Shown here: piece by piece, positions 22,376 through 33,560 of the stretch | How positions within the stretch are numbered: the first letter of the stretch is position 1 | How the letters are laid out: every line of letters begins with the position of its first letter | Origin: Gigaspora rosea | Taxonomy: Eukaryota > Glomeromycota > Glomeromycetes > Diversisporales > Gigasporaceae | DNA: 64,000 nt | Direction of reading: 5' to 3' | Assembly: GCA_003550325.1 (NCBI GenBank) | Contig: QKWP01000237.1 | Coordinates: 266,994-330,993, forward strand | Position numbers and translations under genes: made by a program | Notes under the pieces: model-generated | The model's database searches: none | What the model saw: the letters and a program-made list of their open reading frames with translations, nothing else | What the model was told of the DNA's origin: nothing

Positions 22376-23065
22376 NNNNNNNNNNNNNNNNNNNNNNNNN
22401 NNNNNNNNNNNNNNNNNNNNNNNNNNNNNNNNNNNNNNNNNNNNNNNNNNNNNNNNNNNNNNNNNNNNNNNNNNNNNNNNNNNNNNNNNNNNNNNNNNNN
22501 NNNNNNNNNNNNNNNNNNNNNNNNNNNNNNNNNNNNNNNNNNNNNNNNNNNNNNNNNNNNNNNNNNNNNNNNNNNNNNNNNNNNNNNNNNNNNNNNNNNN
22601 NNNNNNNNNNNNNNNNNNNNNNNNNNNNNNNNNNNNNNNNNNNNNNNNNNNNNNNNNNNNNNNNNNNNNNNNNNNNNNNNNNNNNNNNNNNNNNNNNNNN
22701 NNNNNNNNNNNNNNNNNNNNNNNNNNNNNNNNNNNNNNNNNNNNNNNNNNNNNNNNNNNNNNNNNNNNNNNNNNNNNNNNNNNNNNNNNNNNNNNNNNNN
22801 NNNNNNNNNNNNNNNNNNNNNNNNNNNNNNNNNNNNNNNNNNNNNNNNNNNNNNNNNNNNNNNNNNNNNNNNNNNNNNNNNNNNNNNNNNNNNNNNNNNN
22901 NNNNNNNNNNNNNNNNNNNNNNNNNNNNNNNNNNNNNNNNNNNNNNNNNNNNNNNNNNNNNNNNNNNNNNNNNNNNNNNNNNNNNNNNNNNNNNNNNNNN
23001 NNNNNNNNNNNNNNNNNNNNNNNNNNNNNNNNNNNNNNNNNNNNNNNNNNNNNNNNNNNNNNNNN
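22376..23065. other. assembly gap, 690 N
   Basis: Run of N. Single N also at about 4475 and 62070. No content can be inferred. Confidence 1.
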
Positions 23066-23330
23066 AAATGATAATCTGAAGTCATTTGTAATACTTCATT
23101 ATTACGATCAATGACTTGCCATTTAAAGTAAAATCGGTTTACTTTTATTAAAAAATGATTCATAATACCAGTACGATCACATGAAATGTGAGAGGGATGG
23201 TTCCGTTCATCTTTTTAGATGCACTACGTTGATTTTTGAAAATCATTATTCCAACCAAAAAGGATTTTTCATTTATTCACAATTACAATATACCAGTACG
23301 ATCACCATGAAATGTGTGAGGGATTAATGT
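23066..23330. repeat. second copy of the foldback's left half, directly after the gap
   Basis: Near-identical direct duplicate of 21624-21890 (same order: AAATGATAATCTGAAGTCAT, ATCGGTTTACTTTTATTAAA, CCAGTACGATCAC). The right arm is missing. May be a true duplication or redundant contig ends scaffolded around the gap. Confidence 0.8.
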
Positions 23331-23617
23331 TTTTGGGCGTGGCCTATGCTGATTTTCGCAGAATCCTTTTTTAGTAGAAGTAATGGTTTTCATTTATTTA
23401 TTTTTGGAAGGAATCAACATTTTTATATATACTGTAACGTCATAAGTGAGTCGATTATGCAATATGATGCAAACATGATTATAAAATTTGAAAATTGTGC
23501 CTTCAAATTTATAGTTCGTCCGTTTAACGCATTACGACATTTTAGATCATTCAAAATTTAATAATAGTAGTTACCCGTAACATTTTTGATCGTCTACATG
23601 ATTGGGATATATGGACA

Positions 23618-24271
23618 CCCTATAAGAAAAATGGACCGTAAAGGTACGGGTTGGCTGAGTAAAGGCACGGGTTTTGGTGGCACGGATTAAACCCGTATTT
23701 GGTACGTAGGAGGCTTGGATTGGCACGGATTTTTGGCCCGTGGTGGACCGTATGCCCGTACAAAATGGACCGTTAATGGCTCGGGTTTTGCAACACTTTA
23801 CTAGTCCAAATGGCACGGGATTTGGCCAGGTAATTAACGTGAATTAACGTGTGATAAAATATATATATATATACATACAAGTAGATTACATAAATTTATA
23901 TCAACAATCAATACAATATAAACAAACTAACAACTGCTCATGTATCAAAATTTTGCAAGGAATTTTTTTTGTTAAGACACCCAGAGCAGTTTCATTAGTG
24001 AAATTATGAGATATCGCAATTATTTTAAAAAAAAATCGTATATTGATCTTTCGCTCTTCGTGAAACGAGCCAACATGTACCACCTTCGACACGTATCATT
24101 CCGTGAAATGAAGGTGCCATTACGTATGACGTGTCATAACGTGCCACCTCCCCCGTACCACTTTTTACCGTGATATTCCGTCAACAGATCTATACGTACC
24201 ACTCCGACCGTGCCATTCCGTGGATTCCAGACACAACCCGTACCACACCCCGGACCACTTTTTTTATAGGG
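23618..24271. mobile_element. inverted-repeat element, ends CCCTATAA, with GGCACGGG subterminal arrays
   Basis: CCCTATAAGAAAAATGG (23618-23634) pairs with CCACTTTTTTTATAGGG (24255-24271), two mismatches. The left third carries plus-sense GGCACGG/GGTACGG motifs, the right third their complement CCGTGCC/CGTACCAC. The centre (about 23945-24040) holds the GCAAGGAATTTTTTTTGTTA module also seen at 2.34, 11.7 and 54.65 kb. No coding capacity, no target duplication resolved. Confidence 0.7.
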
Positions 24272-24531
24272 CCAGTTTGTTTACTTAATTGTTGCGTGCG
24301 AATATTCTATGATTACATTATCGTCATAGATTATTACTACATTTTTGAGACTTTCTTAAAATGAAATAATAAAAAAAATCATTATTCCTACCAACCTAGA
24401 ATTTCATATGGTCATACTTATTTTATAATGGCCTCAAGTCAGCATCAACTGCAATAATTAAAAACGATCTGTAGTATCATACTTAGTACGTTCCTGGTTT
24501 TAGCGCGACTGCGTCGCGCAGCTACCCTAAT
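24272..24531 (+). mobile_element. Helitron-like 3' segment, copy 1
   Basis: Ends with the hairpin GCGCGAC-TGC-GTCGCGC (24503-24519), then 7 bases, CTAA (24527-24530) and T: the canonical Helitron 3' arrangement (hairpin about 10 nt before CTRR, inserted before T). Upstream sequence is duplicated at 24600-24930. No Rep/helicase gene in the window, 5' end not identified. Confidence 0.5.
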
Positions 24532-24596
24532 TTATAATAGTAGTTACTACGATATTCTGGAAATCTGTGCCATTTTTGATCGTCTACATGATTGAT

Positions 24597-24933
24597 GGCC
24601 AGTTTGTTAATACTTAATTGTTGCGTGCGAATATTCTATGATTACATTTTTGAGACTTTCTTAAAATGAATTAATAAAAAAAATCATTATTCCTACCAAA
24701 CTAGAATTTCATATGATCATACTTATTTTTATAATGGCCTCAAGTCAGTATCAACTGCAATAATTAAAATATATTAATTTTCAAAAACGATCGAATTTCA
24801 TATGATCATACTTATTTTATAATGGCCTCAAGTCAGCATCAATTAAAATATATTAATTTTCAAAAACGATCTGTAGTATCATACTTAGAACGTTCCTGGT
24901 TTTAGCGCGACTGCGTCGCGCAACTACCCTAAT
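24597..24933 (+). mobile_element. Helitron-like 3' segment, copy 2
   Basis: Same sequence as copy 1 with a further internal 80-bp duplication (AATTTCATATGATCATACTT ... GGCCTCAAGTCAG). Same hairpin at 24905-24921, then CTAA at 24929-24932 and T. Confidence 0.5.
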
Positions 24934-25020
24934 TAACAAAATTTATAATTTAGTAATTAGTATATAGATAAGTTAAAATTTTATTATGTCGTTATAATAT
25001 TTGGCAAGTTGAAAAGTAAC

Positions 25021-25200
25021 CATGTGATAAAAATTTGACCAATTTGAATTTGTCATTAAAAAGTTAGATAAGGGCAAGATCTGCGAGTGCCTGTACAAAT
25101 CTGCGAGAGCCTATTATAGCATGGCTATTGTCTCTCGTGGATCTTGCCCTTATTTAACTTTTTGATAATAGATTCAAATTGGTTCAAAATTTATCACATG
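25021..25200. repeat. 180-bp foldback with about 65-bp arms
   Basis: CATGTGATAAA at 25021 pairs with TTATCACATG ending at 25200; inner arms AAAAAGTTA.ATAAGGGCAAG and CTTGCCCTTAT.TAACTTTTT. The loop contains two direct CTGCGAG motifs. A hairpin transcript or MITE. Confidence 0.8.
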
Positions 25201-25667
25201 ATTACTACTAATATGCACTATGTTTTTACTTCGCTAAATCTTAAATCGATATAAAAAAATTTTTTAATTCCATAATGCCAGTTAAAGTTTATTAGTAAAA
25301 ATGATCGACATATACTCTACCCTTAAGGTCTAATTGTACAAATTAAATATAAACGAATATATTCAAATACTTATTATATTTAGAAACTTAATAATGAATT
25401 TTTTGCATTCACCACGCAAAACACATTCAAATGAATTTATGCTAAATATTTTTTCCTTGAAAGAACATTGCTTAATGCCGTAATTTGTTTTCCGATCATT
25501 GTTCAGTTGCATTATACACTGCCAAATTATTTCATAAAAATTTTAATGTAGCGAATTTATGTTCCTAAATTAATTATAGCATCTTGTCATGTTGTTACAC
25601 TAGAAAATGCCAACACAATAACATACATCATAAAAAAGTGTCCCACTAATTTTTCAGATAAGCTGTA

Positions 25668-25748
25668 AATCCGGATATAAATACAGTACGTATTATATCA
25701 GGATTTAATTATTAAATCCGGATTTAAAAGGTTATATCCGGATTCAGG
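25668..25748. repeat. cluster of ATCCGGAT palindromes
   Basis: Four copies of ATCCGGAT or one-mismatch variants (TATATCAGGATTTAA) in inverted order, as in the subterminal arrays of other elements here. The stretch 24940-26190 holds no gene. Confidence 0.5.
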
Positions 25749-26197
25749 TATTAACTCTATACAAGGAATCAAATTTATTATTTAATTATTAAATAATTTA
25801 CATCAATTCGGCATATTGCCCATAAATATTTAAAGAGAAAGAAAAATATTAAATTCGTTTTACACATATACACGTACTTATAACTTTGGGTAATCACCCC
25901 TAAAATTGGTCTTCCTCTGTAATTTTTGACCAATTAAAATAACTACCTCACAAATACCCGAACTGTCAGAAAATCACGTGAAAGTTATAAAGATTCGTGC
26001 TTTTTAAGACGAATTTTTCAAAGTTATTACATTTTAACAGTTTTGGCATAGTTTTCCCTCTTATAATAAAATTATCGTCCGTCACGAGTATTTTGTACAT
26101 TTTTACAAATAATTTTGTTCATGCAATGAGAAAATGATGTATACTTTTTTTAAATTGTCTTATTTCAAATTAGAATGTGAGAATATTTGTTATGGAT

Positions 26198-26415
26198 CGG
26201 ATGATCATGAAAGCAGATGGTGGGGAAATTGGATCTATTTTATGTACGATTTTTAAACCTTTTTAGGGCTTTACTTGTCAGCTTCTTTTTTTATGGTTGA
26301 GTTAAAATTTAGGATTAGAGTTATTAATAAAAAAAGTATAGGTGGATTTTGGTAGGGCTTATATTTCAAATTAAGACACCCAAATTTCACCATCATCAGA
26401 TTTCACGATCATCCG
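26198..26415 (+). mobile_element. dispersed repeat family II, copy 2, with inverted ends
   Basis: CGGATGATCATGAAA (26198-26212) pairs with the inverted TTTCACGATCATCCG (26401-26415); ends are about 38 bp with mismatches. The core TTAGGATTAGAG ... AGTATAGGTGGATTTTGG ... GGGCTTATA ... GACACCC is shared with 7.05-7.17 and 43.4-43.6 kb. Confidence 0.65.
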
Positions 26416-27970
26416 CGACAATATTTATATGATGTACTGTGAATGTTTAATCTTTTGCTTGGTTAGCATGAGTGTATATGTGAATTTATCCTTTTAAAGG
26501 TATGTGATATTTGATATTAGCGCATTGACTATATAATTGATGTTGCTGAATTTGGTAGATATACGTACGTACATCTTATAATGAGAATAGCAAAAAATTT
26601 CAATTGGCATTTCCAAAAACCGCAATCCGAATGTGGGTAAACTTTGATACAGTTGTGACAATTACTATTTTAAATGTAGTTAACTAGCATTGCAAGTATG
26701 GCGGGCGACTTTGTCGCCCGCTTGAGTAAGTATTTAACATATTGTTGCAAGGAAAAACCTGTTATCGGACTCACAATGTCCAGTTTGTTTCTTAAGTATC
26801 ATCTAAAGAAAATCCATCATTGGGATTTTAATTGTATTTTGTGCCAAGTTTATAATTGAAATTTCAATAATAGATTTTCTATAGACGATACTTAGATACA
26901 AACTGGGCATGAAATATAATTGGAAGCCGATGACAAGTTTCCTTGGTAGTGCTCATATCACATGACAGAAATACTATTAATAGGAGATAAAACAGATAGT
27001 TTGAAGAACAAGAATGATGGAAATAAAATTTTATATTTAATAAACATTAATCAAATCCTATAGCCTTTAAAGTTTTTAACTCTAAATTTTATTTCACGCA
27101 TTAAGTTTATTACAAATTCGGATTTCTTTTTTTGGTTTGTATTACTCACGAAGATAAGTAAAATCAATGTTAGGGCATAGGTGACAGTATAGTTTAGGCC
27201 GACATGTTAATGTTAATAAACGAATGGCGTCATTGCATGATTTCTTGTAATGTGATTATAACTGGGTTAACTGTTCTTCAAATGTCTCATAAAAATAAAA
27301 AATAATCAGTAAAGAAAAGATTATTCAAGTATAATGAAAAATCTATTTAGTATAACATATAATAATAATGATAATTTAAGGTTGATTAGATGCTTATTAT
27401 ATTTTTAAATTTTTGTGAATAAATGTTAATGTCATGCTCGAAGTTGTTAACTTCAAATGCCTGAAGTTAAATTGCCCAAAATTATCGTTACTAACTGAAT
27501 ATTTAAATTTCGGGGCTAATTTAGTTTAGTGTGTCTAAATTGGCAACTCAAGTAATGTTCAACTTTAAGCATACATAGTCACGAAAGTGATTGTTTATTG
27601 ATTAAGATTGTATATACAAGAATTGCCAACAAATATCAAACGAATGATTGATTACAGAATATAATGTCTTTTTACATATTTATTATGATTTAGTAATTGT
27701 ATAAACGAAGTTGGGATTTTTTAGGTGTTAAACTATTATCAACTATTCACAAAGAAAATAAAAAATAAAAAACGATATTATGTAATAGTATCTAATCATT
27801 ATTAAAAAATAATATTAAGTAATAGTATCTAATCAATTTAGTCTATCATTAATTAGAGATATTTTTGAATGTAGTATTTAATGGCAGTAGATCATGAGTC
27901 TTGAGTTCTAGTTGCTCATATTCTTTAATCATTGATGGTTTTGTTATAAATGCACTATGATTTAATGGCT
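26416..27970. other. non-coding spacer
   Basis: No gene. Contains the GC-rich hairpin GCGGGCGAC-TTT-GTCGCCCGC at 26701-26721 and a short tandem duplication (ATTA.GTAATAGTATCTAATCA) at 27775-27840. Confidence 0.5.
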
Positions 27971-27974
27971 CTAG

Positions 27975-28175
27975 GTTAACATGTGCATACATTATGAGCC
28001 TTGAACATGTTCATGAACCTTGAACTGAACCTGAACTGAACTTTTTATGTTTAGGTTCATTAATGTTCAAAAAATTTAAGTTCTTGTTCAGGTTCAGGTT
28101 CAAATATTTTTTCAAGTGTTCATTGAACCTGAACCTGAACTTTTATTGAATTGAAATGAACCTAGGAGCCCTAAA
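27975..28175. mobile_element. short element with GAACCTGAACTGAAC arrays
   Basis: Dense inverted repeats of GTTCAGGTTC/GAACCTGAAC. Right end reads inward as TAGGGCTCCTAGGTTCA, left end has TGGCTCTAGGTTAACA, so imperfect inverted ends of about 15 bp are likely. hAT-like by analogy; no target duplication. Confidence 0.55.
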
Positions 28176-28475
28176 TTTATTTGTTATTATACTTAAGAAA
28201 AAGAATTAATTTATGTCACAAAAAAAAAAAAAAAGACAAAGACAATAATATTTGATTTATGAACATGCATAACATTCTAAGAAGTTTGATAAGCAGACAC
28301 ACAATGATAATGATATAAGAATTCTTATAGTCAAATGTAGAGATACTATTAATCTAGATAGCCTTTTTTTATTATAATAAAAAAAAAGCTTTATCATATC
28401 ATATATCTTATTTTATCATACTGAAATGAGGTTAGCAATATCATAATTTAAATAATAAGTATTTTGTTACCAGCA

Positions 28476-28554
28476 GCTTACTATGATTTACTTGCTCAAT
28501 AATCTTCGTTTTTATCTAATAATTTTATTATTGAGCAAGTAAGTCGTAGTAAGC
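28476..28554. repeat. 79-bp foldback hairpin
   Basis: GCTTACTATGATTTACTTGC...(28476) pairs with ...AAGTAAGTCGTAGTAAGC (28554); about 25 of 28 paired. Confidence 0.75.
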
Positions 28555-28669
28555 AGAAAATAAATTTATTTAAGTAGTAATTGCCTAATAATTTATTATT
28601 TTAGAGTTTACTGTAATAAAAATGAAATTCATATTATTTGACATTATTTGTTATTAAATTAACTCACCT

Positions 28670-28948
28670 TTAAAGTAGGAACTTTCTCATCTTTTCATTA
28701 ATATATTCAATAATACAAAACTTGCCCATTATGATAACTACATCTTCGATGTCAAACAAAGAAAGGCTTAACTCTTTTGATGTGACTTGTAGATAAAAGC
28801 TTTTTAAAAAGATTTTTAATGGTGAATCTAGGCTTTGAGAACAAATAACTCCTGAAGAATCAGTTATAAACAGAGAATTGGCAGAATTTTTATGATGTTC
28901 AGTACTATAACACAACACAGTAATTGTGCCAGGCATTTTTTTTATCAA
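28670..28948 (-). CDS. unassigned exon-like reading frame, possible decayed gene
   Basis: I do not recognise the family. From ATG at 28948 the frame runs 92 codons: MIKKMPGTITVLCYS, then LFITDSSGVICSQSLDSPLK, ELSLSLFDIEDVVIIMGKFC, ending in a stop at 28670. Composition is gene-like (few N/K/I runs, alternating hydrophobic strands reminiscent of an OB or beta-barrel fold, which is only an impression). Immediately past the stop is a perfect splice donor GTGAGT (28667 downward), and the neighbouring frame would end EKVPTLK exactly at that donor. This suggests a one-base indel in the AAAAGATGAG stretch of a former first exon. No second exon was found within 0.5 kb downstream. Confidence 0.4.
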   Translation of the reverse strand: MIKKMPGTITVLCYSTEHHKNSANSLFITDSSGVICSQSLDSPLKIFLKSFYLQVTSKELSLSLFDIEDVVIIMGKFCIIEYINEKMRKFLL

Positions 28949-30142
28949 AAAATTTTTTTAAACGTATGAATTTTTTTTCAATAATTAATTAAATAAAGAA
29001 ATAATAGAAATATTGGCTCTATTTATTCATTATTAATTATTTATTAAAAAAATAAATAAATGGCAACTTGTCGCACTATTATTTATATTTTTTTGTAAAT
29101 ATATATATATATGCGACAAGACACTGTCAAAGAAGCTATAAGTCATACATAATAGTGTAACTTGAATGTCACTCAGCCTGTTAATCATCCGCCGTGACTT
29201 CAAAGATATGCATATCCGCAAAATCAAGTAATAGTGTTGAATGCCAGGTTGGACTAACCACCATCAGAACTAGAAAAACTAGCTCTGCAACTTTAATTAA
29301 AGGTCAAAGAACCTTATATAGTAAAATAATTAATCGACTATAACTAGTTATTTTCTGGTACTAACTTAGCCGGCTATAAGTCAATAACTGATAATAGTCA
29401 ACCATAGTTGACAGTAACTGACCGAACCCATCCCTAGTTGTGATCATTGATTATTGGGTTAACTGTTGTTCAAGTGTCCTTTTTTTTTATTTATCAAATT
29501 AAAAGAAAATGTTAATAATAAAAAAAGAAATGTCTCAATAAATATTTCAAAGAATTGAAAGAAACATAAGGTAAGCAAACTAGTACAAACACTATTGATT
29601 AAAATTACTTTCCTTAGTAAACAGTTGAAATAACAACTTACGAGTATATACTGTAACAAATTAAAATTTTAATTTTCAAAATTGTAAACATTTTTCTTAT
29701 TTGTATTATTTCCCGATGTAAATAATTCATACTAAAGAGTGGCTTGGTGGCTTAAGCACATAAATATTATTTTGGCCATATGAAGACGTGGGGTGGCTAC
29801 ATATACGTAGTCATCTAAACTTGATAGATAATGAAAGTTAGAAAAGCATACTACGTAATGTAGTAGAAGCTGCATAATCAACAAGAAAGTCATAAGCCAT
29901 CGTAGTGCTGTATAACAATATAGTATAACTAAGTAACGTAGTTAGAACTTCAAAATGTATATAAAGGCCTTATGTTCAAGGCCAAGAAAGATAATTAAGT
30001 TCCTATTGATATAAATAAAGACTTTCTTTATTATTATTAAATAATCATATCTTTTCTTGAATACCGAAATTATACTTATCTTTGAATTTGACTTGTAACT
30101 TTAATAACCCTTTTTGTAACTCAATTCAACATACAGAGTTGA
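28949..30142. other. non-coding spacer with a solo hAT-like end
   Basis: CCCATCCCTA at 29427-29436 (inward TAGGGATGGG) with subterminal GTTGAC/GTCAAC motifs looks like the right end of a hAT-type element whose left end is not visible. The rest is non-coding; a tRNA-like A box near 29740 is mentioned under rejected items. Confidence 0.4.
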
Positions 30143-31218
30143 CTTGTAACTAGGGTTCCAACCTCTGACCTAGAAAACTATATACCTGATTACCTGACCT
30201 GAAAAATTTACCAACCAGGTCATATTTTCAACAAACCGGTTTAAAAATGATATATTAGTCACCCGTTAATAAACAGGTCACTATTGACAAACAGGTCACC
30301 TGTATATTAACAGATGAAATCGAATTCTAAAATGATCTATGTGAGGGCTCTTGAATCTGATTGGCTCTCACGTGCTTTTCTTCAAATAATTTTGTAAGTT
30401 TTACCCCTTAAATACACATAAAACGAATAGATATACGTAGTTTCAATAATCCACAAAATCCACCCTAGTTAGCTCTTGTCAAAAAAGTAAGTGAGTCTTG
30501 AAATCGTAGGATCTTCTTTATATAATAAGTCCATAATCTTCTTTATATAATAAGTCCATAATCTTGTTAATTAAATAAGATTTAAACATTTTTATAGTGT
30601 CAGAATCTCAAAGAATGAGAGCACAAAATCTTTCATGCATTTTTGAAAATTTAGTTGAAAAATACGAGGGAATTGGTTTGAAATCTTGCAAAACAAAAGA
30701 AACTCAGAAATAGTGGCATGCTAGTGCACAAGAAACAGCTAGGCCACTTACATTTTATTTTCCATATTTTATTGAATTTGCTAACCTTCGTTCTTTAACA
30801 GTTTATTCTCTTTGAGACATTATAATCAATTAATTGTTTCTAATAATTTATACAATCTTCTTCAAGATTCAACTGAAGAACGTAATAGAACCCGGTCTAA
30901 TAATAATCAAACTGATGTGACTGATAGCGATATTGTTCCATCTAGTGTTTCGGGTGAAATCCATTTTCAAAATCTGAAAGGCGAAACCAAAATGCACCCA
31001 AAGGCGAAATAAATCCGAAATTTCTGAAATTTCTGAAATTTCTGAAATAGGCAAAACTTCTGAAATCTGGCAAAACCTCCGAAACCTGGCAAAACTGAAA
31101 TGGCAAAATCTCTGAAACTTTTCGATTTTTTTTTACTTTTTTGGAATTCTATTGTTCTATTATTTTTTTTGTATGCAGAATTATAAATTCATAATTTAAT
31201 TTGTAATTACTATATTTG

Positions 31219-31365
31219 GGGGTCAGTTAAAGTGAAGTGTAATTTAGTTAGGATTAGGTTACCTTTTTGATGCAGTTAGAAGGGCCTTTTATATATAGAT
31301 ATCAAGGATTCAATTTATGCAGTATGTAGATCATATATTGAGCTAACTCTACTTTAACCGACCCC
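31219..31365. mobile_element. innermost 147-bp MITE with perfect 8-bp target duplication
   Basis: GGGGTCAGTTAAAGT (31219-31233) against inverted GGGGTCGGTTAAAGT (31351-31365), one mismatch; TATATTTG flanks both sides (31211-31218; 31366-31373). Confidence 0.85.
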
Positions 31366-31602
31366 TATATTTGGTTTTCTCTATCTCTTAATATAGTGCA
31401 TAGACAAATTTGCTTGCAAAAACATAGTAATATATGAAGTATATATGAGTATACATACAGTTCAAAGAAATAAGACTAGGTAAAATAACAATTTATATAC
31501 TTTAAAACATTTATTTAAAATTTTCAGTGTTTTAATCCTTTAATTCAATTTATTTCAGCATAAATTGTGAGATATATCTTTAAAAATTTTATATAATAAA
31601 AT

Positions 31603-31829
31603 TACAAAGTTAATTTTTTGCTTTGCATAACCCACCGACTTAATTTTTCCAAATAAATTTTTTTTTAAGTTCCTATTGTGAAAATTATTCCAGTTTTGGC
31701 ATTTAATTTTTTCTCCAGTGTTATCCGATGATGATCTTACTTTTCCGGAATTAACTGATAGGCCCAATAAAAAAAAAATCAAAATTTTCTGATTCCATGT
31801 TATGCAAACTGAAGAATTAACTTTGTATT
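31603..31829. repeat. foldback element, ends TACAAAGTTAATT
   Basis: TACAAAGTTAATTTTTTGCTTTGCATAAC at the left pairs with the inverted right end (GTTATGCAAACTGAAGAATT then AACTTTGTA), about 28 bp with several mismatches. Possible Tc1/mariner-type MITE. Confidence 0.6.
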
Positions 31830-31856
31830 ACCTTAGATGTGAACATGAATGAATTT

Positions 31857-31928
31857 AGACCACACAAAGTCAATTTTTTTAAAAAAATTTCCAGGTTATA
31901 CAAAATGAAAATTAACTTTGCGTGGCCT
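31857..31928. repeat. 72-bp foldback
   Basis: AGACCACACAAAGTCAATTT pairs with AAATTAACTTTGCGTGGCCT. Confidence 0.65.
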
Positions 31929-32129
31929 TATAAGAAAATTTATTGTAGGATCTATCAATAAATCTTTCTGATTAGATACTACACAATACTGTCATCCCGC
32001 GCATTATCCATCATGTGATGCGTGTGATAATTCAGAGCCAATACCATAATTCTGCCAAAATTTACTGTAAACAATCCTGCAAATTATGCGCAGATCATGC
32101 ATATGATCCTGCATCCCGCATAATATTGT

Positions 32130-33560
32130 TAGTCGAAGTACTTAATTTAGTCAACTATTTAGGCAATTAGTGTCTAAATATATTTCGACATGGCATTATT
32201 TTTTTTTCGAAATATCAAAAGTCTAAATTTGCCTAAATGTCTAAATAGTTGACTAAAAAAATACTATATGACTAAATGTCTAAATAGTTGACTAAATATA
32301 ATGCTATATGACTAAATGTCTAAATTAAAATAAACAATAAAAATATTATATATGTATATATGTATGTAGCATTAGTATATAATCGTTTTATATTATCTAT
32401 TTAGAAGTCTAAAATTTTAATAAATGTTCTATGCTTTTAAATATGGTGTTTATTATTAAATCGCATGTTATTAAAAATATTAAGCCCATATTTTGTACTT
32501 AGCTATTTCTAATGGCTGTATTTGTTGTTAATGCGCATTATTTAATTTAAACTTTAAACTGATAGTTTATACTTACCGGTAGCCATTTTATAATGTCTAT
32601 GTTTGTTATTAATAATACGTATATAATTTGTTTTAAAGTTGTAAATATGAAGATTCTATTTAATTATAGCGTTTTGCAAAAAAGTGTGACCCTGTGATTT
32701 ACACAGTAAAATTTTAATTCCATATTGATCATCATTTTCATCAAAAACATCTAAGTTTTATCTGAAATCTTTAAAATTGAAAAATCAGCTGATTTCTTGT
32801 GATTTTAAATGACACCATGATCTGCAGAGGTCACACATATTTGCAAAGCGCAATAAGCTCTGGTATAGCTTTAAAACAACCAGAAAACTTTGTACATTGC
32901 TTCATATTATTTGTAAAACCTAATAAATTAAAGTATTAAATAATAAAAATAGAATCTAATCAGGCAACTCAATACAAGAAATAACTATAAAGATTTAGAA
33001 TTCGATTATCGATTCTAAAATGATTTTGAGGTTTCAATCATCGATTTTGATTTTTAGAATCGATTCGCATCCCTACTTCATAATATTTACATACAGTTCC
33101 GCAGATGCAATGGCAGTGAGGGACCTGAAACAGATGATGCAGGATGACGCCCGATTCTCTTTAGCTATATGGGCGTATGTTAGACATCTTGCTTATGCTT
33201 GTGTTTTCATATAGTTTAGGACCTTGGGGTTTAGAAAATTTTAGAACCGAGAGGTCAGCAGTTTATGCGTGAGTTGATTGGTATAGAGTCAAATAATTAG
33301 TCCTAGACTAGAGGTATTGATGTTAAAGTATGAATACTAGAGCTTGTTTGGATAGCGAACCTATTACTATATGTTTTTTCATATATATTTCTTAATTTAG
33401 ACACTTCGGCATTATTTAGACATTTCGACATTATTTAGACATTTCGACATTATTTAGACATTTCGAAATTATTTAGACATTTCGATATTATTTAGACATT
33501 TCGACATAATTTAGGATTTCGATAATATTTAGACATTTCAGCAGCCTAAATATCAAATGT
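32130..33560. repeat. region bounded by inverted GTCTAAAT arrays
   Basis: Left: GTCTAAATAG and TAGTTGACTAAATGTC repeats with a roughly 40-bp unit at 32225-32330. Right: eight or so tandem copies of TTATTTAGACATTTCGACA at 33398-33545. The motif is inverted between sides, suggesting a fourth element inside the nest. Between them 33005-33070 carries another hAT-like end (inward TAGGGATGCGAATCGATT), and 33090-33215 a short GC-richer frame (SADAMAVRDLKQMMQDDARF) of unknown origin. Confidence 0.55.

Larger units (their letters stand above)
23562..24600. repeat. direct duplication flanking an inserted element
   Basis: AATAGTAGTTAC and TTTTTGATCGTCTACATGATT occur at 23562-23604 and again at 24535-24595; the second copy is followed by the uninterrupted GGCCAGTTTGTT, showing that an element entered the first copy. 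Confidence 0.65.

Noticed and set aside
22237-23163. Long minus-strand open frame of 308 codons
   Set aside because: Nearly all of it is the run of N.
29735-29985. tRNA-derived SINE: A-box-like TGGCTTGGTGG and B-box-like GTTCAAGGCC
   Set aside because: The boxes are more than 200 bp apart, no cloverleaf forms and no target duplication was found.
33398-33545. Regular 20-bp repeats resembling a CRISPR array
   Set aside because: Units are contiguous with no unique spacers, and the sequence is eukaryotic; it is a tandem array at a transposon end.
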